Assembly (NCBI RefSeq): GCF_009914315.1
Contig: NZ_CP042596.1
Coordinates: 1,984,001 to 2,048,000, forward strand
From: Granulicella sp. WH15
GTDB lineage: Bacteria; Acidobacteriota; Terriglobia; Terriglobales; Acidobacteriaceae
Direction: 5' to 3'
Length of the DNA stretch: 64,000 nt
Shown: positions 8,750 through 17,444 of the stretch, piece by piece
Position numbering within the stretch: position 1 is the first letter of the stretch
How the letters are laid out: every line of letters begins with the position of its first letter
The notes under the pieces: model-generated
What the model was told of the DNA's origin: nothing
Databases searched by the model: none
What the model saw: the letters and a program-made list of their open reading frames with translations, nothing else
Position numbers and translations under genes: made by a program

Positions 8750-9519
8750 TGAACGAGAACGAACGCAAAGAGTTGCCGATCCGGGCACTGAGCACATTTG
8801 CCGAGTTGGAGCGGTGTGTCGAACTACAACTGGAGACGTGGGGCTACTCGAGCGGGGATGTGATTCCGCGCAAGATGTTTATCGTGGCCAATCGCATCGG
8901 AGGGCAGGTGCTGGGGGCCTTCGACGGAGACACCATCGTGGGCTTCCTGATGGCGATTCCCGGCATCCGCAATGGAGTGCCGTACCTGCACTCGCACATG
9001 CTGGCGGTACTGCCGGAGTATCGCAACTACGGCCTGGGGCGGCGCATGAAGCTGGCGCAGCGGGAGGATGCACTGGCGCGCGGGATTCGCCTGATCGAGT
9101 GGACCTTCGACCCGCTGGAGATTCGCAACGCGCACCTGAACATTACGCGGCTCGGTGCTATCGTGCGGCGTTACCAGCCGGACTTCTATGGACCGTCCAG
9201 CTCGCCGTTGCAGGGCGGTTTGCCGACGGATCGGCTTTATGCCGAGTGGTGGCTGGGCTCCGAGCGTGTGCAGCGCGTGCTGCGTGGAGAATCGGCAAAG
9301 GCCGAGATGGTCGAGCAGGTCAATGTGCCGGTTGATGTCTATGAGTGGAAGCAGAACCCTGAGCAGCGTGCGCTGGCTCTCAAGGTGCAGACGCGCAACC
9401 GTGAGGCGTTGCAGAGCGGCTTCGCACGCGGGCTTGCGGTTGTAGGGTACGAGGTCGATGCAGAGCGTAACGGCACCTTCGTGCTGGGGACTGCGGCTGA
9501 TCCTGACTTGAAGTTTTAA
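8749..9519 (+). CDS. GNAT-family acyltransferase (COG3375 type)
   Basis: The 256-residue protein has a GNAT fold: the acyl-CoA pyrophosphate loop is HMLAVLPEYRNYGLGRRMK, followed by RLIEWTFDPLEIRNAHLNITRLGA, a hallmark of the COG3375 group. I start it at ATG 8749, overlapping the mazG stop by one base; the ORF upstream of that is mazG sequence in another frame. The next gene is an N-acylamino-acid racemase/OSBS-type enolase homologue. In Geobacillus a GNAT succinyltransferase is linked to such a racemase for D- to L-amino-acid conversion, so an amino-acid N-acyltransferase role is a reasonable inference here. Confidence 0.85.
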   Translation: MNENERKELPIRALSTFAELERCVELQLETWGYSSGDVIPRKMFIVANRIGGQVLGAFDGDTIVGFLMAIPGIRNGVPYLHSHMLAVLPEYRNYGLGRRMKLAQREDALARGIRLIEWTFDPLEIRNAHLNITRLGAIVRRYQPDFYGPSSSPLQGGLPTDRLYAEWWLGSERVQRVLRGESAKAEMVEQVNVPVDVYEWKQNPEQRALALKVQTRNREALQSGFARGLAVVGYEVDAERNGTFVLGTAADPDLKF

Positions 9520-9539
9520 GGGCTTGGAAAGAGGACTCG

Positions 9540-10655
9540 ATGTTGAAGATAGACGCCATTCACCTTCGCGAGATCACGATGCCACTCGCGTTTCCATTTC
9601 GCACCAGCTTTGGGCTGACGACGGTGCGGCGCATCCTGCTGGTGGAGCTTGAGGCCGATGGCCTGACGGCGTGGGGCGAGTGCGCGGCGGGAGAGCATCC
9701 TTACTTCTCCGACGAGATGATCGACACCGCGTGGATCATCACCGAGAGCGAGTTGGCTCCGCGTCTGTTGAAGGCCGAGCTGCAGGGCGGAGGAAATTGC
9801 CCCGATATCTTCAAGCAGGTGCGCGGACATCGCATGGCCAAGGCCGCACTCGAGAACGCGGTGTGGGATATGGAGGCGCAGCGGCAGGGGATCTCTCTGG
9901 CGAACCTGCTGGGCGGGACGCGCGAGAAGATTCCGTGCGGCGTCTCGATTGGCTTGCAGGATACCGATGAGCTACTGATGGAGAAGATTGAGACCGAGCT
10001 GGCGGCGGGGTATCAGCGCATCAAGCTGAAGTGCGAGCCGGGGCGCGACACGGTGCTCTTCGAGAAGGTGCGGGATCGTTGGCCGGATATTCTGCTGAGC
10101 TGCGATGCCAACTCGGCCTACCAGATGAAGGACATCGACCGCATCGCGGAGTGGGACCAGTTCAAGCTGCTGATGATCGAGCAGCCTCTCTGGTACGACG
10201 ACTTCTACTTCCATTCGATGTTGCAGAAGCGGCTCGAGACCGCGATCTGCCTGGATGAATCGATCCGCAACCGGCGCGATGCGCTGGCGGCGATCGATAT
10301 GGAGTCATGCCGGATCATCAACATCAAGGTCGGCCGTGTAGGCGGATTCAGCGAGGCTATCGCGATTCATAACGCGACCGCCGAGCGCGGTATTCCGGTG
10401 TGGTGCGGAGGGATGCTCGAGACCGGCATCGGCCGCGCGCATAACATCGCGCTCTCGTCGCTGCCGAACTTCTCGCTGCCGGGGGATGTATCGGCTTCGA
10501 AGCGCTACTGGGCTGAGGATGTGATTGAACCGGAGGTTACAGTGAGCAAGGCCGGTGAGATTGTGGTGCCGACGACGCCGGGCAGCGGCTTTGTAGTGCG
10601 GCGAGATCGCATCGACTCGCTGACAGTGAGGAAGACGACGCTGCGGCGTAGTTAA
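9540..10655 (+). CDS. o-Succinylbenzoate synthase / N-acylamino-acid racemase family enzyme
   Basis: This 371-residue enolase-superfamily protein belongs to the OSBS/NSAR group. Catalytic features: KxK motif in RIKLKCEPG near residue 162 (second-step base), metal ligands D in SCDANSAY, E in IEQPLWYDD and D in ICLDESI, and the opposite-face lysine in INIKVGRVGG. A GAGG ribosome site lies five bases before ATG 9540. No other men genes are in the window, and the preceding gene is a GNAT acyltransferase, so N-acylamino-acid racemisation is favoured over menaquinone synthesis, though many members do both. Confidence 0.85.
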   Translation: MLKIDAIHLREITMPLAFPFRTSFGLTTVRRILLVELEADGLTAWGECAAGEHPYFSDEMIDTAWIITESELAPRLLKAELQGGGNCPDIFKQVRGHRMAKAALENAVWDMEAQRQGISLANLLGGTREKIPCGVSIGLQDTDELLMEKIETELAAGYQRIKLKCEPGRDTVLFEKVRDRWPDILLSCDANSAYQMKDIDRIAEWDQFKLLMIEQPLWYDDFYFHSMLQKRLETAICLDESIRNRRDALAAIDMESCRIINIKVGRVGGFSEAIAIHNATAERGIPVWCGGMLETGIGRAHNIALSSLPNFSLPGDVSASKRYWAEDVIEPEVTVSKAGEIVVPTTPGSGFVVRRDRIDSLTVRKTTLRRS

Positions 10656-10657
10656 GT

Positions 10658-11527
10658 TTAGTGCCCGGATGCGGCGATGTGCGTCGGCAGGGGCGTCTCG
10701 AGCAGTGTGTGAATCGCTTCCTGGTAACTCATCGCGGGGACCATCTGGAACTCGGACGAGGTAATCTCGCTGTTCTCATGCAGGGTCTTGACCATCAGCG
10801 CGCGGACCGTGAGGTGCTCGACGAAGTGGGAGAAGATCCAATGCTGCTGTCCGGCGTTAGTCTGCTCCAGCATGAGCCGGCCGCCGGGGTAGATGTGGCC
10901 GATCATCCCGAAGCCGAAGTTGACGCCTTGAAAGATAGTTCCGTCGAGCCGCACGAGGATGCGACTCTCGGAGTCGATCCAGATGCGGCCCTTGAAGCCG
11001 GTGAGCGCCTCCGCGTAGAGGTTGGGCGGAGACCAGCGCGGATTCGGCGCGAAGTCGAGCACCACCTCGGGCGCATGAGGCCCGGGGCGGCCCGTCTGCG
11101 GCTGGCCGGGAACGTAGGTGTAGATCATGGCGTCGGGCATCATCTTTACCATGTCGACCGCCAGCTTTTTGCCGGTAACGTCGCCCTTGACGTGCTTGGC
11201 GAAGGCTGCGGGCGAATCGAGCATGGCCTGTAGACGGCTGCGCTCGGCAGCGTCCTCCTCTGCGGTCAAAGGACGGTCGTCTCTGGCGATCAGACGCGCC
11301 ACCGTGCCGTCACGCGTCTCGAGTACGTCGCGCAACTGAACTCCGCGGGCGTTTGCGATGTGTGCGCGGTAGCGCAGATAGAAGCGGTCGAACTGGATGA
11401 CCTTCAGCTCGTTGTGCGCGGCATCTTCGGCCCAGCTCTTGGGATCGCCCGATGGATTGCCCTGCTGTGCGCAGAGTTGCATCGAGAGGATAGAGATCGA
11501 CGCAAGAAGAAACAGGAGAGTGTGCAT
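10658..11527 (-). CDS. Conserved secreted protein (acidobacterial type), unknown function
   Basis: The mature region has recognisable conserved stretches such as RLIARDDRPLTAEEDAAER and VNFGFGMIGHIYPGGRL, which I associate with a family common in Acidobacteriota; no function is known. The N-terminus from ATG 11527 is a signal peptide (TLLFLLASISILSMQLCAQQ). The open frame runs on to 12034, but that part is antisense to the bactofilin gene and is rejected; ATG 11581 is a possible alternative. The repeated WIDSESRILVRLDGTIF and WIFSHFVEHLTVRALMVKT segments suggest a beta-rich fold like lipoprotein carriers, which is only a guess. Confidence 0.75.
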   Translation of the reverse strand: MHTLLFLLASISILSMQLCAQQGNPSGDPKSWAEDAAHNELKVIQFDRFYLRYRAHIANARGVQLRDVLETRDGTVARLIARDDRPLTAEEDAAERSRLQAMLDSPAAFAKHVKGDVTGKKLAVDMVKMMPDAMIYTYVPGQPQTGRPGPHAPEVVLDFAPNPRWSPPNLYAEALTGFKGRIWIDSESRILVRLDGTIFQGVNFGFGMIGHIYPGGRLMLEQTNAGQQHWIFSHFVEHLTVRALMVKTLHENSEITSSEFQMVPAMSYQEAIHTLLETPLPTHIAASGH

Positions 11528-11816
11528 CGTTCGAGCCGCAGGGCTGAGCGGAAAAGGCAGACTGATCGCTCTCTGCAACATCCGCCGGTCTTTTCTCGAT
11601 GCCATCTTCGCCAAATCGCTCCTATGGTTGCAGGGAGGAGTTTGCAGCATGTACCCCTGCAGTGATCGTACAGGTGTCAGACGTCGGAGGTGGTACAAAG
11701 TTTTCTCGTTTGCCTCCGCGTTGAGGGATGGGTATAGTTCGGGCAAGCGACGTAAAAAAGCAGGTCTACCAAACAGTGCTTCATCTAACCGGAAATAACA
11801 AGGAGATCGTTCGACC

Positions 11817-12158
11817 ATGAAGCCAGCAGAGGGTTCCACCGTTATCGGCAAGTCCGTCGTCATTCGCGGCGAGTTGTTGGGCAGCGAAGATCTCTTTTTT
11901 GACGGAACGATGGAGGGTAAGATCACGCTGACCGAGTGCCGCCTGACCATCGGGCCCAATGCCGGCATCAAAGCCGATATCGCCGTGCGGGATCTGATCG
12001 TCTTTGGACGGGTCGACGGAAATATCCAGGCCACGGGACGGCTGGAGCTGCGTCAGACTGCTGTTGTTCATGGAGATGTCATTGCCAGCCGGCTTTCGGT
12101 GGAGGATACTGCGGTCATCAAGGGACGTATTGAGCTGACTGGATCGAGCGCCGTTTGA
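11817..12158 (+). CDS. Bactofilin (polymer-forming cytoskeletal protein)
   Basis: Bactofilins form nucleotide-independent filaments from a right-handed beta-helix and organise cell shape or envelope enzymes. The 113-residue protein is almost only the bactofilin domain: GKSVVIRGELLGSEDLFFDG, GKITLTECRLTIGPNAGIKA, then regular six-residue turns up to IKGRIELTG. It has short tails, as in other small bactofilins. AAGGAG lies about eleven bases upstream of ATG. A methyltransferase-like gene follows after 67 bases on the same strand, probably in the same transcript, ending at the terminator at 12875. Confidence 0.92.
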   Translation: MKPAEGSTVIGKSVVIRGELLGSEDLFFDGTMEGKITLTECRLTIGPNAGIKADIAVRDLIVFGRVDGNIQATGRLELRQTAVVHGDVIASRLSVEDTAVIKGRIELTGSSAV

Positions 12159-12225
12159 CGGCAGTCGCCCGCTTCGATGCAACACGTAAGAGACCGCCGC
12201 TTGAGTTGTAAGGAGACACTGCTAC

Positions 12226-12858
12226 GTGAGCTTTTTCGGTAAAAGAGATCATGCCGCCGCCGCACGCCTTCAGACTGAGCGTACGCCTCGACACTCCAGC
12301 GGCTGGGCCCAGATGAGGAAGCACCTGCAGTCGAACGAGGGGCTGCGCGTGCTCGACATCGGGCCTACCTCTCCCTCGAACATCAACTATGTGACCGGGC
12401 TCGGCCATAGCATCTACATGGCCCATCTGGTGGAAGAGGCCAATCGGCCGGAGTGGAGCGTTCAGAACGCGGAGGGAAGCGCCAGCTTCGATATCGACGG
12501 CTTTCTTACCCAGAATCTTAACTTCTCGGGCAGGACCTTCGATGTGGTGACGCTATGGGATATGGCGGATTATCTGCCGCCCGCGGCGCTGCCTCGTGTT
12601 ATCGAGCGGCTCCACGATGTGACCGATCCCGGCGCGCAGGTGCTGGCCTTCTTCCACGCCAAGCCGACTGGGCCTGACACCGAGTTCGTGCGCTATCACC
12701 TGACGGACAACGATACGGTGGAGATGCAGCGCTTCGGCAGTTACGCCATCCAGCAGACTTTCACCACGCGTCAAGTCGAGAAGCTGTTCGAGTCTTTCAG
12801 CAGCCATCGCTCTTTTCTTGCCAAAGATTCCTTGCGAGAGGTGCTTGTTACGCGTTAG
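12226..12858 (+). CDS. SAM-methyltransferase-like protein
   Basis: The 210-residue protein looks like a class I SAM methyltransferase fold: degenerate motif I VLDIGPTSPSNINYVTGLG at about 42-60, FDVVTLWDMADYLP at about 105-118, and a C-terminal beta region. The substrate is unknown, and the motif I glycines are reduced, so SAM binding is not certain. The GTG start at 12226 is supported by AAGGAG ten bases upstream. It follows the bactofilin gene and precedes a strong terminator, so a functional link with the bactofilin is plausible but unproven. Confidence 0.7.
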   Translation: MSFFGKRDHAAAARLQTERTPRHSSGWAQMRKHLQSNEGLRVLDIGPTSPSNINYVTGLGHSIYMAHLVEEANRPEWSVQNAEGSASFDIDGFLTQNLNFSGRTFDVVTLWDMADYLPPAALPRVIERLHDVTDPGAQVLAFFHAKPTGPDTEFVRYHLTDNDTVEMQRFGSYAIQQTFTTRQVEKLFESFSSHRSFLAKDSLREVLVTR

Positions 12859-12874
12859 GCGCATATGAAATAAG

Positions 12875-12908
12875 AAAGAGGCATCGCCCAGAGCGATGCC
12901 TCTTTTTC
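12875..12908. terminator. Strong bidirectional terminator
   Basis: A 13-bp stem (12875-12887 with 12893-12905) around a five-base loop is flanked by A on the left and T on the right. It can end the methyltransferase transcript on the plus strand and the AT-hook transcript (12951-13292) on the minus strand. Confidence 0.92.
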
Positions 12909-12950
12909 TTAACAAAGAATAAAAAAGTTAGAAAAGAGCAGTGAAGCGAT

Positions 12951-13292
12951 TTACTTCGCAGCCTGCTTGACCGCCTGCTTGCGGCGCTCGGCCCAGCGGC
13001 GCTTCATCGCATCGGCGATGGCCTTGCGTCCTTCGGGGCTCAGCTGACGCTTGCCACCGGCAGTCTTGGCTGCCACTTTTGCAGCTTTTACAGTCTTTGC
13101 CGGAGCCGCGGTCTTCGCCGGAGTTACTGCCTTCAGCGTGTTCGCAATGGCGGAGGCCACATTGTTCTTGCTTCCCTTGGGGCGGCCGCGACCGTTCTTC
13201 GGTGCAGTCGCAGCACCAGCGAGAAGCGCCCGGGCCTGTTGCAGCTTGGCGATCTCGGCGTCGATGACAGCGAGGATATTACTAACTTCCAC
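12951..13292 (-). CDS. AT-hook / histone H1-like DNA-binding protein
   Basis: The 113-residue basic protein has a short N-terminal helix (ILAVIDAEIAKLQQARALL), a central AT-hook core RGRPKGSKN, an Ala/Lys/Pro-rich linker resembling histone H1 tails, and a C-terminal LSPEGRKAIADAMKRRWAERRK motif. Proteins with this plan are probably nucleoid-associated, binding AT-rich minor grooves. The region upstream (13293-13600) is strikingly AT-rich compared with the rest of the window, which could be a self-binding control region; that is an inference. Confidence 0.8.
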   Translation of the reverse strand: MEVSNILAVIDAEIAKLQQARALLAGAATAPKNGRGRPKGSKNNVASAIANTLKAVTPAKTAAPAKTVKAAKVAAKTAGGKRQLSPEGRKAIADAMKRRWAERRKQAVKQAAK

Positions 13293-13638
13293 TTATACCT
13301 TCCTTTTCTTCCGCACGATGCAGAGAGGTACTTATCTGCACACGGCGGCGAACCACAGAATTGACGATACAGAAAAAATCGTGCATCGTGCAAGAAAAAC
13401 TGACAAAAGTACTTGGCAAATTAAATTCGATGGGTATGCAAATAAAAAATGAGAGCCGGAGTGCGTCTCATTCAAGCGAAATAAAGTCGAATAAAAATAC
13501 TTTGATCTGTAACGCAAGATCGGCTGTGTCACTCGGTGTCATTTTGTTACGTAATGCTGATCGCTGCGTTTAATGCAGGCTTTTGAAGGTATTCAGGAAG
13601 TACCTTTCCGCCGGGTGAATGTTAGACTTCGACTGGTT
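13293..13638. other. AT-rich non-coding region between divergent genes
   Basis: About 346 bases separate the AT-hook gene and lnt. Base composition is much richer in A and T than elsewhere, with runs such as AAAAATAC and AATAAAAAATG. It must contain the two divergent promoters. I see no convincing gene; short open frames here lack ribosome sites and homologous motifs. Confidence 0.6.
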
Positions 13639-15255
13639 ATGCGACTTATTCCAGCGCGAGTCTGGCTTTCGATCCTTCTCTCTGCAGTCCTGCAGATGCT
13701 TCCGTTTCCTCTTGCCGGACCAGTGCCTGCCTGGCGAACAGGGATAGGCTGGATTGCGCTTGTGCCCTTGTTCTACGCGCTGATTCAGCCGGATAAGACG
13801 GGGAAGCCGTTATCCATACGGCGCGGCGCGATGCTTGGATATCTCTGCGGCATTGTCTGGTATGCGGGCAACTGTTACTGGATCTACCAGACGATGTACC
13901 TCTACGGAGGGCTGCCTAAGCCTGTATCGGTGGGGATATTATTTTTATTTTCCCTCTACTTAGGGCTGTACCACGGACTCTTCGCGGCGATGTTTGTGGT
14001 CATACGCCGTTCGGCCTCGGGTGCTCGTGGTGCCTTACTTGCAGCTCCTTTTTTATGGGTGACCGTCGAGCTTGCACGCGGCCAGATTACCGGATTTCCC
14101 TGGGACCTGCTGGGGTATACGCAGGTAGATAACCTTCTGTTGACGCGTCTGGCTCCGGTTGCTGGCGTAATGGGGCTTAGCTTTGTCATCGCCGCTGTCA
14201 ACGCGGGCATCGCGTCTTTATTTCTGGAGAGGGCACGAAGAGTTATCGCTCTACCGATAGTAGCTGTGGCGTTGGCACTTATTCTTGAAGTTGCGGGAAG
14301 AGTACCTGCCTTGCGTGATACGGGTAGCTCCTCGCCCAGCCAGATTGCGGTGCTGATGCAGGAGAATCTAAGCGTCGGCGCAGTGGGCAGAGAAGTAATC
14401 CCACTTACTCGTAGCCAGGAGTATGAACAGTTCATCAACGGAAGCCTTCATCCGTACGTTTTTAAAGAAGAAGGCGGAGCAACCCATTGGTCTGATACTT
14501 CGGGAGTAACTCCGAATATTATCGTATGGCCTGAGGCTCCTTCGCACTTCGAGTCCTCCGATCCTTACTTCCGCGCGCAGCTTGGTGCGATGGCTCGGAG
14601 TGCGGATGCGGCCGTGGTAGCGGGTAGTCTCGGCGTGGATATGAGTAACATTCCTGCGCGTGGTTATTACCTTTACGACTCTGCCTCAGTCTTCGATCGC
14701 AGCGGAGAATATCGCGGACGTTACGACAAGATTCACCTGGTCCCGTGGGGCGAATATGTTCCCTTCAAGGAGTTCTTCTCCTTCGCGCAGAAGCTGACCG
14801 AAGGCGTCGGCGACATGGATCGTGGACAGGACCGTTCAGTCTTCAAGCTCGGCGATCACACCTATGGTGCCTTTGTCTGTTATGAGTCTATCTTTGGCGA
14901 TGAGGTGAGGCAGTTTGCAAAGCGTGGCGCCGAAGTGCTGGTGAATATCTCCGATGACGGCTGGTATGGCGACACCGGCGCGCCGTGGCAGCACCTGAAC
15001 ATGGCTCGAATGCGTGCCATCGAGAACCATCGCTGGGTGCTGCGTTCGACTAACACCGGCATCACCACTGCGATTGATCCACGCGGGCAGATCGCCGTCG
15101 AAGCGCCGCGTCATGTGCGTGCGGCGTTTGCCTTCCGCTTCGGCTTTACTCAGGACCAGACCATCTACACTCGTTTCGGTGACTGGCTGGCTTATCTCTG
15201 TGCCTTGATAACTGGTGCAGCGGTTCTATTTAGCTTCTTGCGCCGAATGAACTAG
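13639..15255 (+). CDS. lnt: Apolipoprotein N-acyltransferase
   Basis: Lnt adds the third acyl chain to lipoproteins in the inner membrane. The N-terminal half has about seven membrane segments; the C-terminal half is a nitrilase-fold domain with the catalytic Glu in WPEAPSHF (about 299), Lys in YDKIHLVPWGEYVPF (about 363) and Cys in FVCYESIF (about 414). I favour ATG 13639, which puts the first membrane helix at the N-terminus; an in-frame ATG at 13573 would add 22 residues. Neither has a clear ribosome site. prfB follows after 11 bases, so the two are likely cotranscribed. Confidence 0.93.
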   Translation: MRLIPARVWLSILLSAVLQMLPFPLAGPVPAWRTGIGWIALVPLFYALIQPDKTGKPLSIRRGAMLGYLCGIVWYAGNCYWIYQTMYLYGGLPKPVSVGILFLFSLYLGLYHGLFAAMFVVIRRSASGARGALLAAPFLWVTVELARGQITGFPWDLLGYTQVDNLLLTRLAPVAGVMGLSFVIAAVNAGIASLFLERARRVIALPIVAVALALILEVAGRVPALRDTGSSSPSQIAVLMQENLSVGAVGREVIPLTRSQEYEQFINGSLHPYVFKEEGGATHWSDTSGVTPNIIVWPEAPSHFESSDPYFRAQLGAMARSADAAVVAGSLGVDMSNIPARGYYLYDSASVFDRSGEYRGRYDKIHLVPWGEYVPFKEFFSFAQKLTEGVGDMDRGQDRSVFKLGDHTYGAFVCYESIFGDEVRQFAKRGAEVLVNISDDGWYGDTGAPWQHLNMARMRAIENHRWVLRSTNTGITTAIDPRGQIAVEAPRHVRAAFAFRFGFTQDQTIYTRFGDWLAYLCALITGAAVLFSFLRRMN

Positions 15256-15266
15256 AATAAATCTCT

Positions 15267-16398
15267 ATGTTGAGTGATCTTGAATACGCCTACTCCCCGG
15301 TCCGCGACAAAGTGCGCGATCTGCGGGAGTATCTTTGACTCGCCTCGCCTGCGTCGTGAACTAGCCTCCATCGAAGAGAAGATCGCCGACCCTGCCGTCT
15401 GGGCCGATGCCTCGCGCTCACAGCCGCTGATGCGTGAGCGTAAGCGGTTGGAGACGCTGCTTGCGGACGACACCGAGCTGCTCCGCCGTTCCGAGGACAT
15501 TGAAGCTTACTTTGAGCTTGCGCGCGAGGGTGAGCCTACGCTCGCCGATCTCGAGCGCGAGATCCCCGCGCTGGTCGAGTACGCCGATCAGCTTGAGTCG
15601 AAGACGATGCTCTCGGGCGAGACCGATATGCTCAACGCCATCGTCACGGTGCACCCCGGCGCGGGCGGCACCGAGAGCCAGGACTGGGCCGAGATGCTGA
15701 TGCGGATGTACATCCGCTGGGGCGAGCGCCAGCACTTCAAGGTGGAGATCAACGAAATTCAGGATGGTGACGAGGCAGGTATCAAGTCCGCTACGTTCAC
15801 CATCAGCGGCGAGTTCGCCTTCGGCCTGCTCTCGGGCGAGACCGGCGTGCATCGCCTGGTGCGCATCTCGCCTTTTGACTCGGCCAAGCGTCGCCACACC
15901 AGCTTCGCCAGCGTCTTCGTCTCCCCTGAGATCGACGACACCATCGTCATCGACATCAAGGTGGAAGACCTCCGCATCGACACTTATCGCTCCGGCGGCA
16001 AGGGCGGCCAGCACGTCAACACGACGGACTCGGCGGTTCGCATCACTCACCTGCCGACGGGCCTCGTGACCGGCTGCCAGAACGAACGCTCGCAGCATAA
16101 GAACAAGGAACGCGCCATGAAGATGATGCGCTCCAAGCTGTATGAGTACGAGCTGGATAAAAAGAAAGCGGCGACGCGCAAGATCGAGGACTCGAAGCTG
16201 GAGATTGGCTTCGGCTCGCAGATTCGCAGCTACGTCTTGCAGCCGTACCGGATGGCCAAGGACCTGCGCACGCGCGTTGAAGTCGGCGACGTGGACAAGG
16301 TGCTCGACGGCGACCTGGAGCCGTTTATCCGCGGCTACCTGCGGATGCGCCGCGAAGGAAATCTACCGGCGACGGTCGACGACTCAGAAGACTTGTAA
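15267..16398 (+). CDS. prfB: Peptide chain release factor 2, with programmed +1 frameshift
   Basis: RF2 recognises UAA and UGA. The gene is in two frames: ATG 15267 reads MLSDLEYAYSPVRDKVRDLR up to CTT (15333-15335), meets in-frame TGA at 15336, and continues after a +1 slip at GAC 15337 (DSPRLRRELASIEEKI). The total is 376 residues. The codon-recognition SPF motif is in ISPFDSAKRRH and the catalytic GGQ in SGGKGGQHVNT. A plain open-frame call would start wrongly at 15274 with an unrelated N-terminus. The slip is autoregulatory: low RF2 lets the ribosome pause at UGA and shift. Confidence 0.96.
15325..15339 (+). promoter_or_regulatory. prfB programmed +1 frameshift site
   Basis: A Shine-Dalgarno-like GGGAG at 15325-15329 is followed by TAT CTT TGA C. 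This is the conserved RF2 recoding signal: internal anti-SD pairing three bases before the slippery CTT codon, then the UGA stop with C after it. Confidence 0.95.
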
Positions 16399-16451
16399 CT
16401 CAACGGGGTTTCGAGCATCCAACACGGTGAAGGCCCGAAAGGTATTGACCT

Positions 16452-16946
16452 ATGGCTCAGGTTGAAAGCTCGAATCCCGTCGTCGTTCAACTGCTGGCGC
16501 TGCTTCGCGGCGGCCAGGCCCACGCGGACTTCGACTCCGCTGTAAAAGGCTTTCCCGAAGAGCTGCGCGGGACCGTGGTGCCGAACCTGCCTTACTCGGC
16601 GTGGCAGTTGCTGGAGCACCTGCGCATTACCCAGCGCGACATCCTCAACTTCTCGGCCCCGCCCACCGGCGGATACCATTCGATGGAGTGGCCGGACGAC
16701 TACTGGCCTAAGTCGCCCGAGCCGCCGAGCGCTCAGTCGTGGCAGCACACGGTCGATGCCATCCGGCACGACCGCGAGAAGTTTGAGGCGCTTCTGCTCA
16801 AGCCGAACATCGATCTGTACAAGCCGTTCCTCTGGGGCGATGGTCAGAACCTGCTGCGCGAGGCGCTGCTGGTCGCCGATCACAATGCGTACCATCTGGG
16901 CGAGCTGGTTATGCTGCGTCGGCTGCTCGGCGCGTGGCACAAATAG
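16452..16946 (+). CDS. DinB-family protein
   Basis: The 164-residue protein has the four-helix DinB/YfiT pattern: PNLPYSAWQLLEHLRITQRD carries the first metal histidine, and the C-terminal ADHNAYHLGELVMLRRLLG carries the two others (H-x3-H). Members include metal-dependent thiol transferases and damage-induced proteins; the substrate here cannot be predicted. It is followed after 11 bases by the CoA-binding protein gene. Confidence 0.85.
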   Translation: MAQVESSNPVVVQLLALLRGGQAHADFDSAVKGFPEELRGTVVPNLPYSAWQLLEHLRITQRDILNFSAPPTGGYHSMEWPDDYWPKSPEPPSAQSWQHTVDAIRHDREKFEALLLKPNIDLYKPFLWGDGQNLLREALLVADHNAYHLGELVMLRRLLGAWHK

Positions 16947-16957
16947 CGGGGTGACAC

Positions 16958-17365
16958 ATGAATGAACCCGAAGCGATCCGCGAGATGCTGCGTGACGGCC
17001 TGACCATCGCTGTCGTTGGCATGTCGGACGATCCGGCGAAGGCCAGCCACCGTGTCTCGGCCTACATGCAGAGCCACGGCTATCGTATTCTTCCGGTCAA
17101 TCCGACGATCCCGTCGGCGCTGGGCGAGACGGCGTACAAGTCGCTGAGCGAGCTGCCGGTTACTCCAGATGTCGTCGATGTCTTTCGTCTACCAGCCGCG
17201 ATTCCTGCGATTGTCGACGAGATGATCGCGCTCGGCCTCAAGCGGCTGTGGGTGCAGCAGGGAATCGTCGACCTGGAGTCAGCGGCAAAGGCCGAGGCAG
17301 CGGGCATCCAGGTGGTGATGGACCGCTGCATCATGGTCGAGCACGCGCATCGTGCCAAGGTCTAG
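16958..17365 (+). CDS. CoA-binding protein, YccU-like
   Basis: The 135-residue protein is a single Rossmann CoA-binding domain as in succinyl-CoA synthetase alpha: IAVVGMSDDPAKASHRVSAY, then RILPVNPTIPSALGETAYKS and VDVFRLPAAIPAIVDEMIAL, ending with MDRCIMVEHAH. YccU-type proteins stand alone without a catalytic partner; their role is unknown. It is probably cotranscribed with the DinB gene upstream. Confidence 0.9.
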   Translation: MNEPEAIREMLRDGLTIAVVGMSDDPAKASHRVSAYMQSHGYRILPVNPTIPSALGETAYKSLSELPVTPDVVDVFRLPAAIPAIVDEMIALGLKRLWVQQGIVDLESAAKAEAAGIQVVMDRCIMVEHAHRAKV

Positions 17366-17444
17366 TTCACATGCCGTCATTGTTTTGTCATCATTTTGTG
17401 GCGGCTGCGTCTAATATCCGTCGAGGCACATACAATTGTTCGTG

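Noticed and set aside
11528..12034. N-terminal extension of the secreted protein gene on the minus strand
   Set aside because: Runs antisense through the bactofilin gene and would place 170 residues before an obvious signal peptide.
15274..15336. ATG 15274 as prfB start
   Set aside because: It gives an N-terminus unlike RF2, while the other frame from 15267 gives the RF2 N-terminus and a canonical frameshift site.
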